DNA of 29,931 bases from positions 1 through 29,931 of the forward strand of contig SKKV01000055.1 of the NCBI GenBank assembly GCA_007123575.1. Reading direction: 5' to 3'. Position numbers and translations under genes: made by a program. The first letter of the stretch is position 1; the number at the start of each line of letters is the position of its first letter. Positions 22,999-29,931 of this stretch are shown one piece after another. The stretch is from Wenzhouxiangella sp. (lineage in GTDB: Bacteria > Pseudomonadota > Gammaproteobacteria > Xanthomonadales > Wenzhouxiangellaceae). Below the pieces are notes generated by a model. The model was not told where the DNA came from. It did not search any database and saw only the letters and a list, made by a program, of their open reading frames with translations.

Positions 22999-23975
22999 GA
23001 GACCTCCAGAACCTGGTTGACAGCGTGCAGGATGCGCTTGACGCTGGGCATGTATTTCATCTCGTTGCGGTACAGCGGCATGACTGTATCGTAACCGCAG
23101 ACGCGCTTGACCGGCGCCTGAAGGCTCCAGATCCCCGCATCGGCGAGGTTGGCAGCGATTTCACCAGCGACGCCGCAGTGCTTGGGCGCCTCCTGAACAA
23201 TCACGCAGCGCCCGGTCCGCTCGACTGACTCGATGATCGTATCCATGTCGATCGGGCTCAAGGTGGCCACGTCGATCACCTCGGCGCTGATGCCTTTCTG
23301 CTCAAGCTGGTCAGCGGCCTGCAGGGTTTCTTTGACCATCGCCCCCCAGGTCACCAGGGTGACATCCTCGCCATCACGTAGGGTAAAGCAAACATCCAGG
23401 GGCAGCTCTTCGCCGTCGTCTTCAACTTCCTCGCGCTGCCAACGGTAAATGCGCTTCGGCTCCATGTAGATCACCGGGTCCGGATCCCGGATCGCGGCCA
23501 GCAGCAAGCCGTAGGCGCGCGACGGCGAGGACGGCATGACCACGCGGATGCCCGGCATGTGGGCAAACAGCGCCTCCGGGCTTTCGGAGTGATGTTCGGG
23601 TGCATGAATGCCGCCGCCGGTGGGGAATCTAAGCACCATCGGACAGCTCAAGCGACCGCGCGTGCGGTTGCGCATTCGCCCTGCATGACACATCAGATGA
23701 TCAATCATGGGCATGGTGAAGCCGCAGAACTGGGCTTCGGCTACCGGCTTCAGGCCCTGAGTCGCCATGCCGACGCTGACGCCGGCAATCATGACTTCGG
23801 CCAGCGGCGTGTCGATGACGCGCTCGTCGCCAAATTTCTGCTGCAGGCCAGCGGTGGCTCTGAACACGCCACCGTTGACGCCAACATCTTCGCCCAGCAC
23901 CACGACGCTGGCATCTTCTTCCATCGCCCGGGCCAGTGCCATCGTGACGCCTTCAATCAAGGTGATCTTGGCCAT
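22995..23975 (-). CDS. 2-oxoacid dehydrogenase E1 component, beta subunit
   Basis: 326 residues, the usual size. It forms the thiamine-diphosphate-dependent E1 heterotetramer with the alpha subunit encoded just upstream. Recognisable parts are VVVLGEDVGVNGGVFRAT, ERVIDTPLAEVMIAGVSVGMA, FCGFTMPMIDHLM, the GGGIHAPEHHSESPEALFAHMPG loop and a C-terminal transketolase-like domain ending in KRVCGYDTVMPL. The ATG shares one base with the alpha-subunit stop (TGATG). The stop overlaps the E2 ATG. The GGGIHAPEHHSES loop suits branched-chain or pyruvate E1-beta, and the sequence alone does not decide. Confidence 0.94.
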   Translation of the reverse strand: MAKITLIEGVTMALARAMEEDASVVVLGEDVGVNGGVFRATAGLQQKFGDERVIDTPLAEVMIAGVSVGMATQGLKPVAEAQFCGFTMPMIDHLMCHAGRMRNRTRGRLSCPMVLRFPTGGGIHAPEHHSESPEALFAHMPGIRVVMPSSPSRAYGLLLAAIRDPDPVIYMEPKRIYRWQREEVEDDGEELPLDVCFTLRDGEDVTLVTWGAMVKETLQAADQLEQKGISAEVIDVATLSPIDMDTIIESVERTGRCVIVQEAPKHCGVAGEIAANLADAGIWSLQAPVKRVCGYDTVMPLYRNEMKYMPSVKRILHAVNQVLEVS

Positions 23976-25075
23976 CAGTGGTGACCTCCATCTTCTGGGA
24001 ACTGCTCGGCGTAGGCGCGTTGCTCAACCAGGTCATGGGGCAGTTCCTGGTACATGTAGTCGAACATGGCGGTCACCGGCTGCGGATCGTTCTGAACCAT
24101 ATCGATATATTCGTCAGCCGCCTGCTGGACGAACTGGGTACATTCGGAGACCAGGTCCTGCTCGCGCTGGTCATCCCAGGTCCCCTGGTCGATCAGGTAG
24201 CGGCGCAGACGCTTCAGGGGTTCCTTATCGGCCGCCTCATCGACTTCCTCCTGCGGTCGGTAACGGCGTGCATCGTCAGCGGTGGTGTGGTCGCTGAGCC
24301 GGTAGGTGAGCATCTCGATAACGAATGCCCCTTTGCCAGCACGGGCCGCTGACACGGCTTTCTCCATTGCCCACAGGCAGGCGATCACGTCGTTGCCGTC
24401 CACCTGAATGCTGGGCAGGCCGCCGGCGATGCCTTTCTGAGCCAGGGTGGCGGCGGTGTTTTGCTTCGAGCGCGGCACTGAAATTGCCCACTGGTTGTTG
24501 ATGATGACCAGCACCAGCGGCAGCTTCCAGGCGCTGGCAGCGTTGATCGCCTCGAGGAAATCGCCCTTTGAAGAGCCGCCGTCGCCGACCACGGAGACGG
24601 CCACCCGGGCTTCGTTTTTCAGCTTGTAAGCCATCGCTGCGCCGGCGGCGTGCAGGCACTGAGTCGCGATCGGAACGCACCAGGCAAAGTCATGGCGTGG
24701 GCTGGAGAAATCATTGCCGCGCTCGTCGCCGCCCCAGTACAAAAGGACTTCCGACATTTTCACGCCCCGGTAAAACTGGGCACCGTATTCGCGATACATG
24801 GGGGCGAAACAGTCCTCCTCGTGCATCGCCGCGCCGATGGAGCAATGGGCAGCTTCATGGCCGAGGCTGGATGCGTAGGTGCCCAGCTTACCGGTTCGCT
24901 GCAGCGCAATGGCTTTCTTGTCGAATGCCCGGGTTAGTGTCATCAGCCGATACAGATCGGTGAGACGATCGAAATCCCTGGCGACCGCGGGCACGTGCTG
25001 TTCGTCGAGCAGCTTGCCGTCCTGGCCAAGGAACTGAAAGTAATCTACCTTGAATGCGGCGACTGTCCGCGCCAT
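23975..25075 (-). CDS. 2-oxoacid dehydrogenase E1 component, alpha subunit
   Basis: 366 residues from the ATG at 25075, which follows a GAGG site; an upstream start at 25126 lacks support. The thiamine-diphosphate motif runs from GDGGSSKGDF (Gly164-Asp165-Gly166) to IINNQWAIS (Asn193-Asn194). The phosphorylation-type loop is YRLSDHTTADDARRYR. The N-terminal part (LTRAFDKKAIALQRTGKLGTYASSLGHEA) resembles branched-chain/pyruvate E1-alpha of Gram-negative bacteria. It is the first gene of E1-alpha, E1-beta, E2. If it acts on branched-chain 2-oxoacids, it could supply primers for iso-branched fatty acids, which would suit the lipid theme of the region (inference). Confidence 0.94.
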   Translation of the reverse strand: MARTVAAFKVDYFQFLGQDGKLLDEQHVPAVARDFDRLTDLYRLMTLTRAFDKKAIALQRTGKLGTYASSLGHEAAHCSIGAAMHEEDCFAPMYREYGAQFYRGVKMSEVLLYWGGDERGNDFSSPRHDFAWCVPIATQCLHAAGAAMAYKLKNEARVAVSVVGDGGSSKGDFLEAINAASAWKLPLVLVIINNQWAISVPRSKQNTAATLAQKGIAGGLPSIQVDGNDVIACLWAMEKAVSAARAGKGAFVIEMLTYRLSDHTTADDARRYRPQEEVDEAADKEPLKRLRRYLIDQGTWDDQREQDLVSECTQFVQQAADEYIDMVQNDPQPVTAMFDYMYQELPHDLVEQRAYAEQFPEDGGHH

Positions 25076-25161
25076 GTCTCTACCTCGTCGGTTTGAATCC
25101 GTCTGGAATTTCGCGAACCTTGCCAACTTCTCATGATTTGGTTGGCTTGGGCCAGCTCGCC

Positions 25162-25190
25162 ATTATACGCTGCCAAGCAGGGGAGGTTAA
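25162..25190 (-). promoter_or_regulatory. predicted sigma-70 promoter of the 2-oxoacid dehydrogenase operon
   Basis: On the minus strand TTAACC (25190-25185) and a perfect TATAAT (25167-25162) are separated by 17 bases. It lies in the 152-base gap between the divergent E1-alpha and tryptophan dioxygenase genes and would give an untranslated leader of about 80 bases. Confidence 0.5.
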
Positions 25191-25227
25191 ACTCCCGAAC
25201 CGGTCAAAGTTGAGGAGTCAGCGAGTC

Positions 25228-26076
25228 ATGGCAACAACGGAAAATCAGCGCGATCTCGAAGCATCGATACGCACCGACCTGGCCAATCGGCTGGACTACT
25301 CGGGCTATCTGCGACTGGATCGAATTCTCGATGCACAGTCGCCGCTGTCGGACCCGCCGCACCACGACGAGCTCTTGTTCATTATCCAGCACCAGACCAG
25401 CGAACTTTGGTTCAAGCTGGTCATTCACGAACTTCAGGCCGCCATGCGCCAGCTCGCCGCCGACGACCCTGGGCCGTGCATGAAAATCCTGGCCAGGGTG
25501 AAGCTGGTCCAACTGCAATTGTTCAACCAGTGGGCGGTACTGGAAACCCTGACCCCCAGCGAGTATGTACAGTTTCGTGATCGGCTGGGCGATGCGTCCG
25601 GGTTTCAGTCATGGCAGTACCGGCTGGTCGAGTTTCTGCTGGGCAACAAGAATGCCCAGATGCTGAAGCTCTTCAGTCATGATCAGCAGGCTCGTGAGCG
25701 GCTGAAGGCAGCACTGGAATCGCCCAGCATTTATGACGAATTCCTTCTTTACCTGCACCGTCGCGGTCATGACGTGCCCGGTCAGCTCGTCGACCGGGAC
25801 TGGTCTGTCGCGCACCGAAGGACGCCGGAATTAGTGCCGGTATTCGTCAATATTTACCGAGATACCGAGCGCTATTGGGATGAATACGCACTGTGCGAGC
25901 GCTTGGTGGATGTCGAGGAGTCCTTCCAGCTGTGGCGTTTTCGTCACCTGAAAACGGTTGAGCGGATTATCGGGTTCAAGCGGGGGACCGGCGGTTCCAG
26001 CGGGGTTGGCTTTCTCAAACAGGCCCTGGAACTGACTTTTTTCCCCGAGCTTCTGGATGTGCGCACCGAGCTCTGA
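25228..26076 (+). CDS. kynA: tryptophan 2,3-dioxygenase
   Basis: 282 residues. This haem enzyme opens the indole ring of tryptophan to N-formylkynurenine, the first step of the kynurenine pathway. IIQHQTSELWFKL places His55, and WRFRHLKTVERIIGFKRGTGGSSGV places His240. These are the same numbers I recall for the substrate-facing and haem-ligand histidines of the Xanthomonas campestris enzyme. LDRILDAQSPLS and the HHDELLFI opening are also typical. GAGGAG lies 10 bases before the ATG. It is divergent from the E1-alpha gene and no other kynurenine gene is nearby. Confidence 0.96.
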   Translation: MATTENQRDLEASIRTDLANRLDYSGYLRLDRILDAQSPLSDPPHHDELLFIIQHQTSELWFKLVIHELQAAMRQLAADDPGPCMKILARVKLVQLQLFNQWAVLETLTPSEYVQFRDRLGDASGFQSWQYRLVEFLLGNKNAQMLKLFSHDQQARERLKAALESPSIYDEFLLYLHRRGHDVPGQLVDRDWSVAHRRTPELVPVFVNIYRDTERYWDEYALCERLVDVEESFQLWRFRHLKTVERIIGFKRGTGGSSGVGFLKQALELTFFPELLDVRTEL

Positions 26077-26162
26077 CCGACTCTTCGTCGACAATCGGGC
26101 CGGTCGATGTTTTTTCTTTCAACTCGCGCAACCTGCTTCTATTCGCGGCTACCGGGTTGTTG

Positions 26163-26171
26163 TGCCATAAT
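26163..26171 (+). promoter_or_regulatory. possible extended -10 element for the acylase gene
   Basis: TGCCATAAT fits the extended -10 pattern TGn followed by a -10 hexamer (5/6). It lies 39 bases before the acylase ATG. No convincing -35 sequence is present at the right distance. Confidence 0.28.
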
Positions 26172-26210
26172 CAAGCGTCCAGACAACCTATAACGACGGG
26201 GATACAAAAT

Positions 26211-29123
26211 ATGAGGCGACTTCTACTTTTTGCGGTTGGGCTTTGCGCCGCCGCTGCTCTTCAGGCTCAGGTTTCGGTGCCGCGCCTGGGCTCGGATGTT
26301 ACTGTATACAACGATGCAAACGGCATTCCCACCATCGTCGGCGAAACCGAGGCTGATGTCACTTTTGTTCAGGGCTATCTGCACTCGGCCGATCGCTTCT
26401 TCCAGATGGATTTCCTGCGCCGCGTGGCCAGCGGCACGCTCGGGGAACTGGTCGGTGCGCCCGCGCTGGGCAACGATATCCAGCTTCGTACTTTGGGGCT
26501 TCGGCGAGCCGCCTGGGCCTCATACATCCGTCTTGGTGCGACTGAAAAGGCCTGGCTGAAAGCCTATGCCGACGGGGTCAACCACTTTCTGGCAACCAAC
26601 CCGTTGCCGCCTGAGTACGGTGCCGCCCTCGAGTTGACTGCGGCTGAGCCGTGGTCACCGGTTGACTCATTGGTGATTGGTAAGCTGCTGGCTTTTCAGC
26701 TTTCTTTCGACCAGAGCCTGTCGGCAATCAACAACACGGTTCGGATTGGCACCTACCAGGCCGCCGGCGATTCCGTCGGCTTCGACGGTACAGCGCTTTT
26801 TCTGCAGGACCTGAATCTCAGTATTCCGGTGGACGGCAGGGTCAGTATTCCGGATTTCTTCGAACGAATCGGTATCATCGTGCCGGGTGCGGAGGCCGAG
26901 CAGACCGAGGGTGTTGATGTGGCCGGCCTGGCCAGTGTTGATATCGACACTGATAGCAAGTTCCGCGACAATTCGCTTGCCGCGCTGGATGCCAACCGCT
27001 CTCTGGTTGACAATATGGCTCGCTTTGATGAGTCCACGCTGGAGTTGGCCCGGACCTACCTGGAGCGCGTGCAGGACCTGCCCCTTCTTGGCCAGGGCCT
27101 GGATCTGGGTTCCAACTGGTGGGCGGTTTCCGGTGAGCACACCGAATCCGGCTTTCCGTTGTTTGCCAACGATCCGCACCTGGGTTTGACCATGCCGCCA
27201 ATTTTTATGAGCGAAAACCTGGTCGTTCGCGACGAGGGTATTTCGGTCAGCGGCGTAGTTTTCCCGGGGGCGCCGGTCAACGCCCAGGCCTGCACCGATT
27301 TCCTGTGCTGGGGTTCCACCGTCAATCGCCTTGATGTGACCGATGTGTTCCAGGATCCAATCCTGGTCAACAATTTCGGTCTGCCCACGCACACGGTTCA
27401 CGGCGGTCAGCCCGAGCCGATCATCTACGCCTTCCAGACCTATTTCCTCAACACGCCGGGCAATGGCGTGATGGATGATGTCAGTCGTGCCAGTGTGGGT
27501 TATGACGCGGGCGGTATTACTTTTATCGTGCCCCGGCGCAATAATGGGCCTATCCTGCAGTTGATGGGGGACACAGCCCTGACCGTGCAGTACACCGGCT
27601 GGGGAGCAACCTTCGAATTGCAGAGCTTCCGGGCATGGACTCGCGCGCGCAGCATGGACGAGTTCGTTGCCGGCCTGACCAACTTCTCGTTCGGTTCGCA
27701 GAATTTCCTGTACGCAGACATTGAAGGCAATATCGCCTACTTCATCGGCGGAGAAATGCCGCTCCGAGCCGACCTGCAGAATGATTTGATGCCGGATGGT
27801 GGTCGTCCGCCCTGGTTCATCCGTGACGGCAGTGGCGCACTCAACCACGAGTGGCTGATTGCCGATGAACCGCAGCCTGGCCAGGCCACGCCCTATGCCC
27901 TGATCCCGCGCGAGGAGATGCCGCAGATCGTCAATCCGCCCTGGGGCTACCTGGCCAATGCCAACAACGACCCCGTCGGAACTACGCTGGACGGCAACCC
28001 CTTAAGTCAACTTCGTCCGGGCGGCAACGGCATTTATTACCTGAATACCAGCTATTCCGATCTGCGCCAGGGCCGGGTGGATCGCGTGCTGCAGGACCTG
28101 GTTGCCCGCGGCGACGTCACGCTTGAGGATATGAAAGCCCTGCAGGCCAACAATGAACTGCTGGATGCCGAACTGTTGCTGCCTTTCCTGCTCCAGGCTT
28201 TCGGCAACGCCACGGCTGAAGACGCCAATCCGGTGCTGGCCGGGCTGGCTGCTGATGAGCGGATTCAGGAAGCGATGGGCCGCTTGGCGGCGTGGGACTT
28301 TTCCACCCCTACCGGTCTGGAAGGCGGCTTTGATCCGGGCGGCGACCCCACCGGCAACAGCGTGCCAACGCCTGAGCAGGTTTCCGCGAGTATCGCTGCC
28401 ACCATTTACAGCGTCTGGCGCGGTGAGGTGATTGCCAATACCATTGATGCCACCCTGACCACAGTTGGCCTGGGTAACGCGCTGCCGGGGCAAAAGACAG
28501 CCTGGCGGGCGCTGGTCAATCAGCTTCGCCTGTTCCCGCTGACCCAGGGGCAGGCCGCCTCCGGTCTGACCTACTTCAATGTCCCAGGCATGTCCGACCT
28601 CGCTCCTGCCGATGCGCGCGATATCGTGCTGTTGTCTTCGCTGCAAAGTTCCCTGGACAGACTGGCATCGGATACCTTCGCCGCTGCCTTCGGCAATTCC
28701 ACTGACCAGAACGACTATCGTTGGGGCAAGCTGCACCGGGTTGTGTTTGACCATCCGCTCAATACCGCCCCCTTCAACGTGCCGCCTGCCGGTGGCTTCG
28801 CTCCCTCGGTTGACGGCCTGCCGGGGATTGCTCGCGCCGGCGGTTTCGAGGCCGTCGACGCCTCAAGCCATAGCTCGCGCGCTCGCAATGTCAACAGCTT
28901 CATGTTTGGCAGCGGTGCAGCCCGCCGTGGAGTTGCCGAGCTGACGCCAGACGGCCCGGACGCCTACGAGATCATCCCGGGTGGCCGCAGCGGTGTGTTC
29001 CTGAGCCCGCTGTATACCAACCAGCTGCGTCGCTGGCTGGTCAATGACTACCTGCCGCTGAATATCGGCGAAGATGCCGCTGAGGGCAGCGCTGCTCAAG
29101 TGGTGATTTTCTCGCCGCAGTAA
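26211..29123 (+). CDS. secreted penicillin-acylase / acyl-homoserine-lactone-acylase family Ntn hydrolase
   Basis: 970 residues from the ATG at 26211. A Sec signal peptide (MRRLLLFAVGLCAAAALQAQ) is followed by GSDVTVYNDANGIPTIVGETEADVTFVQGYLHSADRFFQMDFLRR, the family's N-terminal signature. Self-cleavage should fall before Ser301 in LGSNWWAVSG; this Ser becomes the beta-subunit N-terminal nucleophile. FANDPHLGLTMP, NAQACTDF and VNSFMFG follow in the beta subunit. Family members hydrolyse beta-lactam side chains, AHL signals or other N-acyl amides in the periplasm. At 970 residues it is longer than PvdQ or QuiP, with an unusually long predicted alpha part (about 280 residues). It appears monocistronic, with its own terminator. 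The substrate cannot be predicted. Confidence 0.93.
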   Translation: MRRLLLFAVGLCAAAALQAQVSVPRLGSDVTVYNDANGIPTIVGETEADVTFVQGYLHSADRFFQMDFLRRVASGTLGELVGAPALGNDIQLRTLGLRRAAWASYIRLGATEKAWLKAYADGVNHFLATNPLPPEYGAALELTAAEPWSPVDSLVIGKLLAFQLSFDQSLSAINNTVRIGTYQAAGDSVGFDGTALFLQDLNLSIPVDGRVSIPDFFERIGIIVPGAEAEQTEGVDVAGLASVDIDTDSKFRDNSLAALDANRSLVDNMARFDESTLELARTYLERVQDLPLLGQGLDLGSNWWAVSGEHTESGFPLFANDPHLGLTMPPIFMSENLVVRDEGISVSGVVFPGAPVNAQACTDFLCWGSTVNRLDVTDVFQDPILVNNFGLPTHTVHGGQPEPIIYAFQTYFLNTPGNGVMDDVSRASVGYDAGGITFIVPRRNNGPILQLMGDTALTVQYTGWGATFELQSFRAWTRARSMDEFVAGLTNFSFGSQNFLYADIEGNIAYFIGGEMPLRADLQNDLMPDGGRPPWFIRDGSGALNHEWLIADEPQPGQATPYALIPREEMPQIVNPPWGYLANANNDPVGTTLDGNPLSQLRPGGNGIYYLNTSYSDLRQGRVDRVLQDLVARGDVTLEDMKALQANNELLDAELLLPFLLQAFGNATAEDANPVLAGLAADERIQEAMGRLAAWDFSTPTGLEGGFDPGGDPTGNSVPTPEQVSASIAATIYSVWRGEVIANTIDATLTTVGLGNALPGQKTAWRALVNQLRLFPLTQGQAASGLTYFNVPGMSDLAPADARDIVLLSSLQSSLDRLASDTFAAAFGNSTDQNDYRWGKLHRVVFDHPLNTAPFNVPPAGGFAPSVDGLPGIARAGGFEAVDASSHSSRARNVNSFMFGSGAARRGVAELTPDGPDAYEIIPGGRSGVFLSPLYTNQLRRWLVNDYLPLNIGEDAAEGSAAQVVIFSPQ

Positions 29124-29149
29124 ACTCGCTGACGGTGGCAAGGCATAAT

Positions 29150-29184
29150 CCGCACCTCTCCGCTGGGGAGGTGCGGTTTTTTTT
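29150..29184 (+). terminator. intrinsic terminator of the acylase gene
   Basis: CCGCACCTC (29150-29158) pairs perfectly with GAGGTGCGG (29168-29176) around a 9-base loop, followed by eight T residues (29177-29184). It lies 26 bases after the acylase stop codon. Confidence 0.93.
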
Positions 29185-29286
29185 GGCCAGTCAGTCGGGA
29201 CAAATTCGCGGGTTGGTCAGTAGATCACTTGAAACGGGCTTCACTGGCAGCCATTGAAGACGACAGGTAGGAACCCGGAATTTCGC

Positions 29287-29739
29287 ATGATCAATTTACT
29301 TGAGCGCTTCGCCCTGGCCCATACCCAGGTTACTCGGCTGAACGCCGACCTGGCTGAAATCGTGGCGCCGGATCAAAAGTTCAGCGCCAAGGTCGAGCTT
29401 AAGCTGACGCCACGCGAACTGCCCGCAGATCAAGGTGTTCACCAGTTTCAGGTGACCGCACGAATGCTGTGCCGTGGCAGTCGCGAGGCGGACTCGTCGG
29501 AAAAGCCCTTGTTTACCATCGAGCTGGTGATGCAGGCAGTTTATCGGCAGTTTGCGGGCGAGAGGCTGGCATTCGAGGTGTTTTCGCAAAATCATGGCTC
29601 GCTTACCCGCCAGCTTTATCCCCTGATGCATCACCAGCTGCAGCCGGTATTCAAGCAGTTCGGGCTCGAGCAGGTGCGCTTGCCATACGATCTGTTCAAT
29701 CAATCTCAGGAACAGGCGCCGCAGCGCCAGGTTCATTGA
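29287..29739 (+). CDS. small soluble protein, possibly SecB-like
   Basis: 150 residues from the ATG at 29287; an in-frame TTG at 29254 would add eleven. No signal peptide or membrane segment. I do not recognise a named family with certainty. The layout is an N-terminal helix (NLLERFALAHTQVTRLNADLAEI), several predicted beta strands (SAKVELKLTPREL, HQFQVTARMLCR, LFTIELVMQAVYRQF), then a long helix (SLTRQLYPLMHHQLQPVFKQFG) and a short extended RLPYDLFN end. A four-strand sheet followed by a LYP-type helix and hydrophobic tail recalls the export chaperone SecB (LFPYARE, then LAPVNF). That comparison is structural inference only. It stands alone between a terminator and the next gene. Confidence 0.62.
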   Translation: MINLLERFALAHTQVTRLNADLAEIVAPDQKFSAKVELKLTPRELPADQGVHQFQVTARMLCRGSREADSSEKPLFTIELVMQAVYRQFAGERLAFEVFSQNHGSLTRQLYPLMHHQLQPVFKQFGLEQVRLPYDLFNQSQEQAPQRQVH

Positions 29740-29801
29740 CCGAAGCGGCGCAGGCTGAGAAAATCAAACCTTGCCCTCGTCAACTTCTTTAGGAATTTCC
29801 C

Positions 29802-29931
29802 GTGTCTACTGCTCGTCGTGAACCGATCGCAAAGGTCGATACTGCCTGGTTGCGCATGGAGCAGCCGACCAACCTGATGATGATTACCGGGGTCATTGTG
29901 CTCTCAGAGCCGGTCGACTTTCAGCACTTCA
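29802..29931 (+). CDS. WS/DGAT-type wax ester synthase / acyl-CoA:diacylglycerol acyltransferase, 5' part only
   Basis: 43 codons to the right edge, starting at GTG 29802, 7 bases after AGGA; an in-frame stop 12 bases upstream rules out a longer protein. The fragment reads VDTAWLRMEQPTNLMMITGVIVL after a short leader, the typical opening of bacterial wax ester synthases (D.aFl.mE.p.n.MhigaV). These enzymes join fatty acyl-CoA to long-chain alcohols or diacylglycerol to form storage lipid. The catalytic HHxxxDG lies beyond the window, so activity cannot be judged. Confidence 0.8.
   Translation, partial: MSTARREPIAKVDTAWLRMEQPTNLMMITGVIVLSEPVDFQHF

Noticed and set aside
25142..25169. Plus-strand promoter for tryptophan dioxygenase (TTGGCT, 16 bases, TATACG)
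   Set aside because: Both hexamers are modest and the same bases form a better promoter on the opposite strand.
26075..26115. Intrinsic terminator after tryptophan dioxygenase
   Set aside because: GACCG and CGGTC can pair before a T-rich run, but the arms are only 5 bases, the loop is 21 bases and the T-run begins 5 bases after the stem. Too weak to call.
26667..27848. Minus-strand open frame of 393 codons opposite the acylase gene
   Set aside because: Antisense shadow; the acylase frame is continuous with family motifs throughout.
1..29931. tRNA, rRNA, insertion sequences, phage genes or attachment sites
   Set aside because: No cloverleaf-like sequences, transposases, integrases or terminal repeats were recognised on either strand.

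Overview
The window is GC-rich, gene-dense chromosomal DNA. Its gene content (a PsrA-like regulator with FadE, a RimB-RimK pair, tryptophan 2,3-dioxygenase with Xanthomonas-like residue numbering, and a WS/DGAT-type acyltransferase) suggests a gammaproteobacterium, perhaps near Xanthomonadales/Lysobacterales. That placement is inference; there is no rRNA or other strong marker here. I see no tRNA, rRNA, CRISPR array, transposase or prophage gene, and no gene-free stretch longer than about 240 bases.

Region 1 (1-5254, minus strand) is a fatty-acid beta-oxidation operon: a TetR/PsrA-like regulator, FadE acyl-CoA dehydrogenase, and a two-domain 3-hydroxyacyl-CoA dehydrogenase/enoyl-CoA hydratase that runs off the left edge. 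A perfect 8+4+8 palindrome lies over the regulator's promoter and start. A short array of GCAAAGAC-type repeats separates the last two genes. A lone GspH/FimT-type pseudopilin (5270-5797, minus) follows.

Region 2 (5986-18135, plus strand) is one co-directional run of about 12 kb in two modules. The lipid-modification module holds an acyl desaturase, an FAD-dependent amine-oxidase-like protein, DUF1365, a cyclopropane-fatty-acid-synthase-like methyltransferase, DUF2878, a second and different CFA-type methyltransferase, and a sensor histidine kinase without a partner regulator. Most junctions are 4-base stop/start overlaps. After 28 bases comes a mevalonate-pathway module: diphosphomevalonate decarboxylase, phosphomevalonate kinase, a single 753-residue protein that joins a complete class II HMG-CoA reductase to a complete mevalonate kinase, and type I IPP isomerase. 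Together these would take HMG-CoA to IPP/DMAPP. HMG-CoA synthase is not in the window.

Region 3 (18139-25075, minus strand) is a possible single transcription unit: 2-oxoacid dehydrogenase E1-alpha, E1-beta and E2, then RimB-like protease, RimK, a DUF4126 membrane protein and a polytopic membrane protein resembling the eukaryotic ALG10/DIE2 glucosyltransferase. It converges on the IPP isomerase with only 3 bases between the stop codons.

Region 4 (25228-29931, plus strand) holds tryptophan 2,3-dioxygenase, a secreted penicillin-acylase/AHL-acylase-type Ntn hydrolase with a strong intrinsic terminator, a small protein with SecB-like character, and the start of a WS/DGAT-type acyltransferase.

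The most notable features are the HMG-CoA reductase-mevalonate kinase fusion, the two-methyltransferase lipid-modification operon with its orphan kinase, and the bacterial ALG10-like protein.
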